From positions 3,705,501 through 3,769,500 of the forward strand of contig NZ_CP046535.1 in assembly GCF_009739515.1 (NCBI RefSeq): a stretch of DNA of 64,000 bases. Reading direction: 5' to 3'. This document shows, piece after piece, positions 25,498 to 33,959 of the stretch. Origin of the DNA: Sphingomonas profundi (GTDB lineage Bacteria > Pseudomonadota > Alphaproteobacteria > Sphingomonadales > Sphingomonadaceae). Under the pieces are notes generated by a model, which was not told where the DNA came from, did not search any database, and worked only from the letters and a program-made list of their open reading frames with translations. How positions within the stretch are numbered: position 1 is the stretch's first letter; every line of letters starts with the position of its first letter. A program made the translations under genes and the position numbers.

Positions 25498-26808
25498 ATG
25501 ACGACGATCGCCCGCAGCGGCGGCGGCCGTGGCTATCAGACTGGCTTCGGCAACGAACTCGAAAGCGAGGCGCTGGCCGGCGCGTTGCCGATCGGCCAGA
25601 ACAGCCCGCAACGCCCGCCGTTCGGCCTCGTCAGCGAACTCGTGTCCGGCACCACCTTCTCCGCGCCGCGCGCGCATAACCGCCGCACATACCTCTTCCG
25701 CGCGCGCCCATCGGTTATCCACGGCCGCTTCGCGCCGATCGAGCATCCGACCTTGCTCACCCCGCCGCTACCGCTCGGCCCGGATCCCAACCAGATGCGC
25801 TGGGATCCGTGGCCGCTGCCCGATGTGCCGACCGACTTCCTCGATGGGCTGACGACGATCTGCGGCAACGGCTCGCCGCAGGAGCAGGCCGGCGCCGCGA
25901 TCCACCTGTTCCGCGCCAACCGCGCGATGGACGATCGCTATTTCATGAACGCCGATGGCGAGATGCTGTTCGTACCCGATCACGGCCGCATCCGCATCAC
26001 GACCGAGCTTGGCCGGATGGAGATCGGGCCGTGCGAGCTTGCGATCGTGCCGCGCGGGATCAAGTTCCAGGTCGATCCGATCGGCGACAGCGCACGCGGC
26101 TTCGTCTGCGAGAATTTCGGGCTTCCCTTCCGCTTGCCGGATTTGGGATTGATCGGATCGAACGGTCTTGCCAACGCGGCCGACTTCCATGTGCCCGCCG
26201 CCGCCTACGAGGTGCGCGAGACCCCCGGCACGCTGGTAGAGAAGTTCGCCGGCAGGCTGTGGCAGGCGCCTTTGGCGCATGTGCCGTTCGATGTCGTCGC
26301 GTGGCGCGGCAACTATCTGCCGGCCAGCTTCGACATGCGCCGCTTCGTCGCGATCGGCACGGCCACTGTCGATCACCCCGATCCTTCCGTTTTCTGCGCG
26401 TTGACGTCGCCGGGCGATCCGGTGCTCGGCGCGAACGCCGATTTCCTGGTGCTGCCGCCGCGCTGGCTGGTGGCCGAGCACAGCTTCCGCCCGCCCGGCT
26501 TCCACCGCAATTGCGTGGCGGAGTTCCTCGCGATCGTCGTCGGGCGGCACGACAGCAAGGCGCACGGGTTCAGCGCGGGCGGCGCCAGCCTGCACAACAG
26601 CTGGGCGGCGCACGGCCCCGATGCCGAGACCTATGCGATGGGCCGCGCCGCGCCGGCCGACCCGCGCAAGATCGAGGATGCGCTCGTCTTCATGATCGAG
26701 ACGCGCCGGCCGATGCAGCTGTCCCGCGCGGCGGCGGAGGCTCCCGGCCTGCAGCGCGATTACCGCGAGTCCTGGCAGCGGGTCGAGCTGAGCTTCCCAG
26801 AGGCGTAG
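25498..26808 (+). CDS. hmgA: Homogentisate 1,2-dioxygenase
   Basis: Fe(II) ring-cleaving dioxygenase of 436 residues converting homogentisate to maleylacetoacetate. It opens with the diagnostic GYQTGFGNE and carries the C-terminal iron region FHRNCVAEF followed by HNSWAAHGPDAE. ATG 25498 follows GGGAGGG; an upstream in-frame ATG at 25468 would add ten residues with no family similarity. No fumarylacetoacetase or maleylacetoacetate isomerase gene is in the window, and 4-hydroxyphenylpyruvate dioxygenase is also absent, so this copy serves the local pathway or is an isolated tyrosine gene. It ends 3 bases from the convergent amidohydrolase. Confidence 0.95.
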   Translation: MTTIARSGGGRGYQTGFGNELESEALAGALPIGQNSPQRPPFGLVSELVSGTTFSAPRAHNRRTYLFRARPSVIHGRFAPIEHPTLLTPPLPLGPDPNQMRWDPWPLPDVPTDFLDGLTTICGNGSPQEQAGAAIHLFRANRAMDDRYFMNADGEMLFVPDHGRIRITTELGRMEIGPCELAIVPRGIKFQVDPIGDSARGFVCENFGLPFRLPDLGLIGSNGLANAADFHVPAAAYEVRETPGTLVEKFAGRLWQAPLAHVPFDVVAWRGNYLPASFDMRRFVAIGTATVDHPDPSVFCALTSPGDPVLGANADFLVLPPRWLVAEHSFRPPGFHRNCVAEFLAIVVGRHDSKAHGFSAGGASLHNSWAAHGPDAETYAMGRAAPADPRKIEDALVFMIETRRPMQLSRAAAEAPGLQRDYRESWQRVELSFPEA

Positions 26809-26811
26809 GCG

Positions 26812-28530
26812 TCAGCCGGCCGCCACCGCGGTCGCCGCACGCAGCAGCTTGCCCGGCAACGCGCCGGTGGGCACGCCGTCCTCCAAGATCACCTCGCCGT
26901 TGACCACGGTCGCGACCATGCCGGCGCAGGCTTGCACCAGCCTTGGTCCCCCGCCGGGCAGATCGTGCGCGAGGGCCGGGATCTGCGGCAGGAGTCTCTC
27001 GAGATCGATCACGTTGATGTCGGCGGCGGCCCCTTCGCGCAGCTGGCCGCGATCGGTGAAGCCCCACGCGCGTGCCGGCGCCAGCGTCACCATCCGCACC
27101 GCCTCCTCCAGCCCGAACGCGCCGACCGAGCGGGTCCAGTAGGCCAGAAGGTGCGTCTGGATCGAGCTGTCGCTGATCTGGCTGACATGCGCGCCGCTAT
27201 CGGAAAAGGTCATGATCGCGTGCGGATGGCGCATCACCTGCATGGCGATCGCGGGAGCGGGCGGATGGAAGAACTGCATGAAGAATATCCTGAGGTCGTG
27301 CTCCAGCGCGATCTCGATCATCACCTCGACGGGATGCTGCTTGCGCTCCGCCGCCAGTTCCGCGAGCGACCGGAACGGCGGCAGCGCGCGATCATAGACG
27401 AAGATCCGGTCCCACTCGGGCGGGCGCGCGTCGGCGCCGACGGTCCGCTCGAAGCTTGCCGCGTCGATCGCGGCGATCAGGTCGCGCCGCACGGCGGGAT
27501 CGCGCAGCATGAAGGCCTGCTCGGCAAGCGGCTTCGCGCGCAGCGCCTGCCACGCCGGCAGCCTGTCGAACGGCAGCCGCGTCTCGAACGAGAGGAGGAC
27601 GGTGATGCCCTTGCTGTGGCTCTGCACGAACACGCGACCGCCGGCGTCGTTCATCGCGCTTACCCGATCGAGCACCTCGGGGATGGTGTCCACGCTGTGG
27701 AACGATCCCAGGTGCATGCCGAAGGTGAGCGGCACGCCGGTGCGGATCGTGAGCGCCGCGAGCCGGTCAATCGACTCGGTGCGCGCCGCGGCATCGTTGC
27801 TCCGCATCTCGTCCTCCACCGCGAGTTCGAAGATGCCGCTCTTCTCCTCGCCGAGCACGTCGACCAGCGCCTCCACCTCGCTCCACGCCGCGAGTCGCGA
27901 GGCGACGGGGCGGTCGTCGGCGGTCTGGTGGTTCTCCGTGCGGGACGTCGTGAAGCCGATCGCGCCGGCCCTGATCGCGGCGCGCAGTTCCTCGCGCATC
28001 AGCGCCAGCTCGTCGTCGCTCGCCGTTTCGGTGAAGGCGCGCGTGCCCATCGCCCAGGTGCGCAGGGCCGAGTGGCCGACGTTGACCGCACAGTTGAGCG
28101 CCTTGGGGAGCGCATCGACGCGCTCCATATACTCCGTGAAATGCTCCCAGCTCCAGTCGACGCCAAGCTCCATCGCCTCGGCCGAGATGTCCTCCGCGCG
28201 CTCCAGGTTGCGTGTCACCATCGCTTTCTCGCCGGGGCGGACCGGCGCGATCGAGAAGCCGCAATTGCCCATGACAACGCTGGTGACGCCGTGCGTCGAC
28301 GAATTGGTCAGGTACGGATCCCAGTTGAGCTGCGCGTCATAATGGGTGTGGCCGTCGATGAAGCCGGGCGTCACGATCTTGCCGCGCGCGTCGATCTCCC
28401 GCGCGCCCGTGCTCGCGCCGACGCGGCCGATGCGGGCGATGCGTCCGCCCTTGATCGCCAGATCGGCGTGGAACGCCGGCAGGCCGGTGCCGTCTATGAT
28501 CCGGCCGCCGCGGATCACGAGATCATACAT
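26812..28530 (-). CDS. D-aminoacylase / N-acyl-D-amino-acid deacylase-like amidohydrolase
   Basis: Zinc amidohydrolase of 572 residues, cytoplasmic. The N-terminal composite domain begins DLVIRGGRIIDG, the metal motif GFIDGHTHYDAQ follows, and NCGFSIAP and FSDSGAHVSQ further on are typical of D-aminoacylase/dihydroorotase-like amidohydrolases. GHTHYD supplies the first two ligands. The family cleaves N-acyl D-amino acids and related amides; the true substrate here is unknown. ATG 28530 follows GGGAGA. It is convergent with hmgA and downstream of the LysR gene on the same strand. Confidence 0.85.
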   Translation of the reverse strand: MYDLVIRGGRIIDGTGLPAFHADLAIKGGRIARIGRVGASTGAREIDARGKIVTPGFIDGHTHYDAQLNWDPYLTNSSTHGVTSVVMGNCGFSIAPVRPGEKAMVTRNLERAEDISAEAMELGVDWSWEHFTEYMERVDALPKALNCAVNVGHSALRTWAMGTRAFTETASDDELALMREELRAAIRAGAIGFTTSRTENHQTADDRPVASRLAAWSEVEALVDVLGEEKSGIFELAVEDEMRSNDAAARTESIDRLAALTIRTGVPLTFGMHLGSFHSVDTIPEVLDRVSAMNDAGGRVFVQSHSKGITVLLSFETRLPFDRLPAWQALRAKPLAEQAFMLRDPAVRRDLIAAIDAASFERTVGADARPPEWDRIFVYDRALPPFRSLAELAAERKQHPVEVMIEIALEHDLRIFFMQFFHPPAPAIAMQVMRHPHAIMTFSDSGAHVSQISDSSIQTHLLAYWTRSVGAFGLEEAVRMVTLAPARAWGFTDRGQLREGAAADINVIDLERLLPQIPALAHDLPGGGPRLVQACAGMVATVVNGEVILEDGVPTGALPGKLLRAATAVAAG

Positions 28531-28614
28531 GGCATCTCTCCCGTCACGCCGGTTCGCGCCGTATCGCTACGCCTCGGCGCTGCCATAGTCTAAGATCAAG
28601 TCTTGCCGCGCGTT

Positions 28615-28629
28615 ATGCCGTCGCGGCAT
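28615..28629 (-). terminator. Hairpin after LysR gene (ATGCCG-TCG-CGGCAT)
   Basis: Perfect 6-base stem with 3-base loop, 4 bases downstream of the LysR stop. No T-run follows, so it is at best a weak or factor-assisted terminator. Confidence 0.35.
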
Positions 28630-28633
28630 GGCG

Positions 28634-29542
28634 TCAGTCCGGTCGCCACTGAAACGTCTCGGCGCGTTCGCGCACGATCCGCAGCAGCTCCTCTTCCACC
28701 GCGCGGATCGCCGCGCTCGGCTGGCGGCCCAGCTGATGCGCCAGCACCAGCGTGCGCGCGGCGCCTGGCCGTTCGAGCGCGAACACGGCCACGCGCCGGG
28801 CCGCCGCCTCGGCCGCGACACCCGAGTAGGTCGTCACGGTGTAACCCTGCCCGGCCTCGACCATCGCCATGATCGCGCCGTGCGACTCCACCTCGGCGAC
28901 GACGTTCGCCTGCCCTTCGCCGGCGAGCTGCTCCACCAGCAGCCGGTGGCGGTTGGGGCGGCCCGGCAGGATCAGCGGCAACGCGCGCACGAGCGCACCG
29001 GAGGCAAGCCCGCGATCGACCGACGCGTCGGCAGCGCCGACCAGCACCAGCGACTCGCTCAGCAGGGGCGCCGTCGCGAGCGGACCCTGGTTGCGATCCT
29101 CATAGAGGATGGCGAGATCGAGCTCGCCGGCGAGCAGCCGGGCCTGGAGGGCGAGCCCCGCGCCATCGATGAAATGGGGCCGCAACGCGGGATATTTCGC
29201 CCGGAGCGAGGCCGTGAGCGGCGGGATCAGCGGCGCGGCGAGCGACATCGGCATGCCGAGCGCCACCCGCCCGGTGGGGTCCGCCGCGTGCGTCGTCGCC
29301 GCGTCGCGCGCACCTTCCACCGCGCGCAGCACCTTGCGCGCCTCGACGAGGAAGGCCTCGCCCGCCGGGGTCGGTGTGACGCCCCAGCCGTGCCGCACGA
29401 GCAGGTGCACGCCGAGTTCATCCTCCAGTGCCCGCATCTGGCGCGAGAGCGCGGGCTGCGCGACGCGGATGACGGCGGCCGCATGGGACATGTTCCGCAG
29501 CTCGGCGACGCGGACGAAGTTGCTGATCTGGGTGAGCGTCAT
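28634..29542 (-). CDS. LysR-family transcriptional regulator
   Basis: A 302-residue LysR regulator. The N-terminal helix-turn-helix reads NMSHAAAVIRVAQPALSRQMRALEDELG, followed by the linker and the effector-binding domain. It is divergent from the ACMSD-type amidohydrolase across a 117-base spacer, the classic LysR arrangement, and so probably activates that gene and the following ALDH-BVMO-GMC operon. The effector is unknown. Confidence 0.9.
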   Translation of the reverse strand: MTLTQISNFVRVAELRNMSHAAAVIRVAQPALSRQMRALEDELGVHLLVRHGWGVTPTPAGEAFLVEARKVLRAVEGARDAATTHAADPTGRVALGMPMSLAAPLIPPLTASLRAKYPALRPHFIDGAGLALQARLLAGELDLAILYEDRNQGPLATAPLLSESLVLVGAADASVDRGLASGALVRALPLILPGRPNRHRLLVEQLAGEGQANVVAEVESHGAIMAMVEAGQGYTVTTYSGVAAEAAARRVAVFALERPGAARTLVLAHQLGRQPSAAIRAVEEELLRIVRERAETFQWRPD

Positions 29543-29659
29543 GCCATGCCTTCAAGTTATGACGGGCTGTCGCTTATTATCTTGGACGCATGGCGTCGCG
29601 CGATCTAGCCTGCATTCAAAGGCGTGCGGCAGGCGCCTTCCCGATGACGGAGAGACGCG

Positions 29660-30787
29660 ATGCAAGCCGCCCAGTTCGCCGACATGCGGCCGGTTTCGGC
29701 CGACAGCCACGTCACCGAGCCACCCGGCTGCTTTCTCGACCGCATCGATCGCCGCTACGCCGATCGCGCGCCCCGGCTGATCGACGATCCCGCCAAGGGC
29801 GCGACCTTCCTGGTCGATGGCCTGGAACCGATCCGCGTCGGCTCGGCGGCGGGCATTTCGGCCGACGATCTCGCCAAGCCGATGGTGCGCACGTTCGACA
29901 AGATGCATCGCGGTGGCTGGGACGCGAAGGCCAGGCTTGCCGACATGGACCGCGACGGCGTCCATGCCGAGGTGGTCTATCCGACGGTGGGCATGGTCCT
30001 CTATCTGCTAGAGGATCGCGCGTTCATGTCGGCCTGCTTCGATGCCTATAATGGCTGGCTGGAGGGCTATTGCGCCGATGTTCCCGATCGGCTGTTCGGC
30101 GTCGGGCAGACGGCCGGCCGCTCGCCCGCCGCGCTGATCCGCGACTTCGAGGATGCCAAGCGGCGCGGCTTCAAGTCGATCATGATGCCGACCGAGCCGG
30201 AGATCGCCGACTATGACGATCCGATGTACGACGAGGTTTGGGCGGCGGCGGTGGCGCTGGACCTGCCGCTCTCGTTTCACGTCCTCACGCATACCAGGAA
30301 GGGTCAGGTGTTCCACGCCGGCGTGCGCGGCAGCAAGCTGAACAACATCATGAACGTCATCCGCGCGAATCAGGATATTTTGGGCGTGCTGGTGTTCGGT
30401 GGCGTGTTCGAACGCCATCCCGCGCTCAAGGTGGTCTTCGTCGAGGGTGACGCGGGCTGGCTGCCGCACTTCATGCACCGTGCGGATCACAGCTATGATC
30501 GCTATGCCAAGATGCTGAAATCCACCCCGCTCAGCCGCGCGCCGAGCGATTATATCCGCGCGAACCTGTACTTCACCTTCCAGGACGACAAGGCGGCGTT
30601 CCAGGTGTCGCACCTGCTCAACCACAAGCGGCTGCTCTGGGCGACGGACTTTCCGCACACCGATTCGACGTGGCCGCACAGCATGGCGCTGCTGGAAGAC
30701 TATACGAAGGGGCTTGATCGCGCGGTGATTAAGGACATCGTCCACGACAATGTCGTCGCGCTCTACGATCTGAAGCTGGCGGCGTAA
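29660..30787 (+). CDS. Amidohydrolase-2 family hydrolase/decarboxylase (ACMSD-like)
   Basis: Metal-dependent TIM-barrel enzyme of 375 residues. Motifs visible are ADSHVTEP at the N-terminus, SFHVLTH and FVEGDAGWLPHFMHRADH in the core, and ATDFPHTDSTWP near the end supplying the last Asp. The family contains nonoxidative decarboxylases (ACMSD, gamma-resorcylate decarboxylase) and C-C or C-O hydrolases. ATG 29660 follows GGAGAG. First gene of a four-gene plus-strand operon (amidohydrolase, ALDH, BVMO, GMC oxidoreductase). Confidence 0.86.
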   Translation: MQAAQFADMRPVSADSHVTEPPGCFLDRIDRRYADRAPRLIDDPAKGATFLVDGLEPIRVGSAAGISADDLAKPMVRTFDKMHRGGWDAKARLADMDRDGVHAEVVYPTVGMVLYLLEDRAFMSACFDAYNGWLEGYCADVPDRLFGVGQTAGRSPAALIRDFEDAKRRGFKSIMMPTEPEIADYDDPMYDEVWAAAVALDLPLSFHVLTHTRKGQVFHAGVRGSKLNNIMNVIRANQDILGVLVFGGVFERHPALKVVFVEGDAGWLPHFMHRADHSYDRYAKMLKSTPLSRAPSDYIRANLYFTFQDDKAAFQVSHLLNHKRLLWATDFPHTDSTWPHSMALLEDYTKGLDRAVIKDIVHDNVVALYDLKLAA

Positions 30788-30796
30788 GCGCGCGGC

Positions 30797-32293
30797 GTGA
30801 CCATCCATAAGCCGATCGCCTCACCGCTGGCCGACTGGCTGGCAGCCCCGCGCCCTCTGCTGATCGGGGGCGAATGGCGGCAGGCACGCGACGGCGCCGC
30901 GATCGATGTCGAGGATCCGGCCACCGGCGACGTCATCGGCCAGGCGGCCGCCGCCGGACCCAACGAGATCGACGAGGCCGTGCGCGCCGCGCGCATCGCG
31001 TTCGATCGGCGGATCTGGCGCGACAAGGATGCGGATGCGCGCGCGCGCGTGCTGTGGCGGGTCGGCGAACTGATCGAGCAGCGGCTGGAGATACTCGCCG
31101 AGCTGCAGACGCGCGAGGTGGGCATGACGCTGGAGGTGTCGCGCGCGCTGGTCGGCTTCTCGGCGGAGGGATGGCGCTTCGCGGCGGGGCTCTGCGCGCG
31201 CGCCCACGGCCACACCGCGCCGATGCGGCGCGGCGCGTTCCAGGGGCTCGCTTACTCGCTGAAGGAGCCGGTCGGCGTCGTCGCGGGGATCAGCGCCTGG
31301 AACGGGCCGATCACGATGGGCACATGGAAGACCGCGCCGGCGCTCGCCGCCGGTTGCGCCTGCGTGCTGAAGCCCGCGGCGGAGGCGCCGCTTTCCGCGC
31401 TGATGCTGGCCGAGCTGATCGTCGAGGCGGGCGTGCCGGCCGGCATCGTCAACGTCGTGCCGGGGGGCGGCGCGGCCGGCGCCGCGCTGGTCGATCATGC
31501 GCAGGTCGACAAGATCACGTTCACCGGCTCGACCGCCACGGGCAAGCGCATCCTCGCCGCCGCCGCCGCGACGGTGAAGCGGGTGACGCTGGAACTGGGC
31601 GGCAAATCGCCGTTCATCATCTTCGACGACGCCGATCTGGATCGCGCGATCCCGATGGCGACGATGTCGATCTGCGCCAATGCCGGGCAGATCTGCGTCG
31701 CGGGCTCCCGCCTGCTCGTGCAGCGCGGCGTCTACGAGCAGGTCGTCGCCGGCGTCGCGGCGCGCGCCGCCGCGCTGCGGATCGGCAACGGGCTCGATCC
31801 CGCCACGCAGATGGGTCCGCTGATCTCCGAGCGGCAACTGGAGCGCGTGGCGGGCTACATCGCCGGCGGGCGCGCCGGCGGCGCCGAACTGGTCACTGGC
31901 GGCGAGCGCGTGGGAACGCGCGGCTGGTTCGTCCAGCCGACCGTGTTCGCGGGCGTCGCGCCCGACATGGCGATCGTGCGCGAGGAGATCTTCGGGCCGG
32001 TGCTGAGCGTTATCCCCTTCGACGACGAGGCGGAGGCCCTGAGCATCGCCAACGACACCCGCTACGGCCTCTCCTCCTACGTCTGGACGCGCGATCATGC
32101 CCGCGCGCTGCGGATGAGCGACGGCATCCGTGCCGGCACCGTCCACGTCAATTCCGCGATGTTCCGCGCCTACGAGTTCGCGATGGGCGGCTTCAAGGAG
32201 TCGGGGCTCGGCCGCGAGAACGGGCCTGACGCGCTGGCTCCGTTCCAGGAGACCAAGTGGGTGGTCAACGATCTGGAGCCCTCCGGTGGCTGA
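30797..32293 (+). CDS. Aldehyde dehydrogenase, GTG start
   Basis: ALDH-superfamily enzyme of 498 residues. VAGISAWNGPITMGTWK, the FTGSTATGK loop, Glu in LELGGKSP and catalytic Cys in NAGQICVAGSRLLV are visible. It starts at GTG 30797, nine bases after the amidohydrolase stop, and its 3' end overlaps the BVMO gene by 8 bases. Second ALDH of the catabolic region; substrate differs from the P450-linked ALDH by context only. Confidence 0.88.
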   Translation: MTIHKPIASPLADWLAAPRPLLIGGEWRQARDGAAIDVEDPATGDVIGQAAAAGPNEIDEAVRAARIAFDRRIWRDKDADARARVLWRVGELIEQRLEILAELQTREVGMTLEVSRALVGFSAEGWRFAAGLCARAHGHTAPMRRGAFQGLAYSLKEPVGVVAGISAWNGPITMGTWKTAPALAAGCACVLKPAAEAPLSALMLAELIVEAGVPAGIVNVVPGGGAAGAALVDHAQVDKITFTGSTATGKRILAAAAATVKRVTLELGGKSPFIIFDDADLDRAIPMATMSICANAGQICVAGSRLLVQRGVYEQVVAGVAARAAALRIGNGLDPATQMGPLISERQLERVAGYIAGGRAGGAELVTGGERVGTRGWFVQPTVFAGVAPDMAIVREEIFGPVLSVIPFDDEAEALSIANDTRYGLSSYVWTRDHARALRMSDGIRAGTVHVNSAMFRAYEFAMGGFKESGLGRENGPDALAPFQETKWVVNDLEPSGG

Positions 32294-33959
32294 GCCGCCG
32301 ACGATCGATGCGGTGGTGATCGGCGCCGGCTTCGGCGGCCTCTACATGGTGCATCGGCTGCGCGAGCTCGGCTTCTCCGTGCAGGGGTTCGAGGCCGCGG
32401 CGGATCTGGGCGGCGTGTGGTATTGGAACAATTATCCCGGCGCGCGCTGCGACGGCGAGAGCCTCGCTTACTCCTACTCTTTCTCGGACGCGCTGCAGCA
32501 GGACTGGTCGTGGTCGGAACGATATGGCGGGCAGCCGGAGATCCTGCGCTACCTGAACGCCGTTGCCGACCGCTTCGACCTGCGGCGGCTGTTCCGGTTC
32601 TCGACGCGCGTACTCGCCGCGCGCTGGGACGAGGACGCGGCCCGCTGGATCGTCGAAACCGACGATGGCGGGCAGGTGGCGGCGCGCTTCCTGATCTCGG
32701 CTTCCGGCTGCCTGTCGGCGGCGCGCGTACCGGACTTCCCGGGGATGGAGACCTTTTCCGGCGAATCCTATCATACCGGCCAGTGGCCGAAGGAGCCGGT
32801 AGACTTCGCCGGCAAGCGCGTGGCGGTGGTCGGCACCGGCTCTTCGGGCATCCAGATCGTCACCGCCATCGCGCCAGAGGTGGCCTCGCTCACGGTGTTC
32901 CAGCGCACGCCGAACTTCAGCGTGCCGGCGCGCAACCGATCGATGGACCGGACGCACGAGGCGCGCGTCAAGGCCGACTATCGCGGCTACCGCGACGAGG
33001 CACGCGGGCTGATCCTGCCGAAGGAAGCGGGAAAGCCGGCGTCAGGCTTCAACCGACCGCCGATGGGGAGCGGCCACGACTTCACCGCGGCGGAGCGCGA
33101 GGCCGAACTGCTGGCGCGCTGGAATCACGGCTATGGCGGCGCGCCGCTGCTGTTCGCGTTCCGCGACATGATGACCGATCCCGAGATCAACGAGTTCGCG
33201 GCCGACTTCGTCCGCGCGCGCATCCGGGAGACGGTGGCGGATCCCGCCACGGCCGAGCTGCTGTCACCGAAGGGCTATCCGCTCGGCGCCAAGCGCATCT
33301 GCGTCGACACCGGCTATTACGAAACCTTCAACCGCGACAACGTCGCGCTGGTGGACGTCAAGGCCGATCCGATCGAGCGGATCACGCCGAGCGGGATCAT
33401 GCTGGCGAGCGGCCGTGCCTTCGCGGTCGACACGATCGTCTTCGCGACCGGATATGATGCGATGACGGGTGCGCTCTCCCGCATCGACATTCGCGGGCGG
33501 AACGGCCAGCGGCTGCGCGACAAGTGGGCGGAGGGGCCGCGCGCCTATCTCGGGCTGATGGCGGCGGGCTTTCCCAACCTGTTCCTGATGACCGGCCCGG
33601 GCAGTCCCTCGGTCATCAGCAACGTGGTCGACAGCCTGGAGCAGCATGCCGACCTGATCGGCGATGCGCTGACCATGATGCGCGCGGCGGGCCACATCAC
33701 GATCGAGCCGGAGCGCGATGCCGAGGATCGCTGGGTCGCGCATGTCGACGATGTCGCCAACACCACGCTGTGGCCGCGCGCCGCCTCCTGGTACAAGGGC
33801 TGCAACATTCCCGGCAAGCCGCAGGTGTTCATGGTCTATGTCGGCGGGCCGGCGGCCTACCGGCGGATCTGCGACGAGGTGAAGGCGGACGGCTGGCGCG
33901 GCTTCCGACTGGCCGGGCAGGCGCCGGCGCGCGAGCCGGCGCGGGCCGGCGCGAGGTGA
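32286..33959 (+). CDS. Baeyer-Villiger / flavin monooxygenase, GTG start
   Basis: A 557-residue FAD/NADPH monooxygenase. FAD motif GAGFGG at about 13-18, the GG(V)WYWNNYPGARCD segment, BVMO fingerprint FSGESYHTGQWP at about 157-168 and second Rossmann GTGSSGIQ. Start GTG 32286 overlaps the ALDH end by 8 bases. This is the second type I BVMO in the window; it is clearly divergent from the one at 5215, with a much shorter N-terminus. The C-terminal tail is rich in Ala, Arg and Pro. Confidence 0.9.
   Translation: MAEPPTIDAVVIGAGFGGLYMVHRLRELGFSVQGFEAAADLGGVWYWNNYPGARCDGESLAYSYSFSDALQQDWSWSERYGGQPEILRYLNAVADRFDLRRLFRFSTRVLAARWDEDAARWIVETDDGGQVAARFLISASGCLSAARVPDFPGMETFSGESYHTGQWPKEPVDFAGKRVAVVGTGSSGIQIVTAIAPEVASLTVFQRTPNFSVPARNRSMDRTHEARVKADYRGYRDEARGLILPKEAGKPASGFNRPPMGSGHDFTAAEREAELLARWNHGYGGAPLLFAFRDMMTDPEINEFAADFVRARIRETVADPATAELLSPKGYPLGAKRICVDTGYYETFNRDNVALVDVKADPIERITPSGIMLASGRAFAVDTIVFATGYDAMTGALSRIDIRGRNGQRLRDKWAEGPRAYLGLMAAGFPNLFLMTGPGSPSVISNVVDSLEQHADLIGDALTMMRAAGHITIEPERDAEDRWVAHVDDVANTTLWPRAASWYKGCNIPGKPQVFMVYVGGPAAYRRICDEVKADGWRGFRLAGQAPAREPARAGAR

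Noticed and set aside
29543-29659. LysR box upstream of the ACMSD-type amidohydrolase
   Set aside because: Only imperfect arms (CAAG/CTTG, TTAT repeats) are visible; no convincing T-N11-A palindrome.
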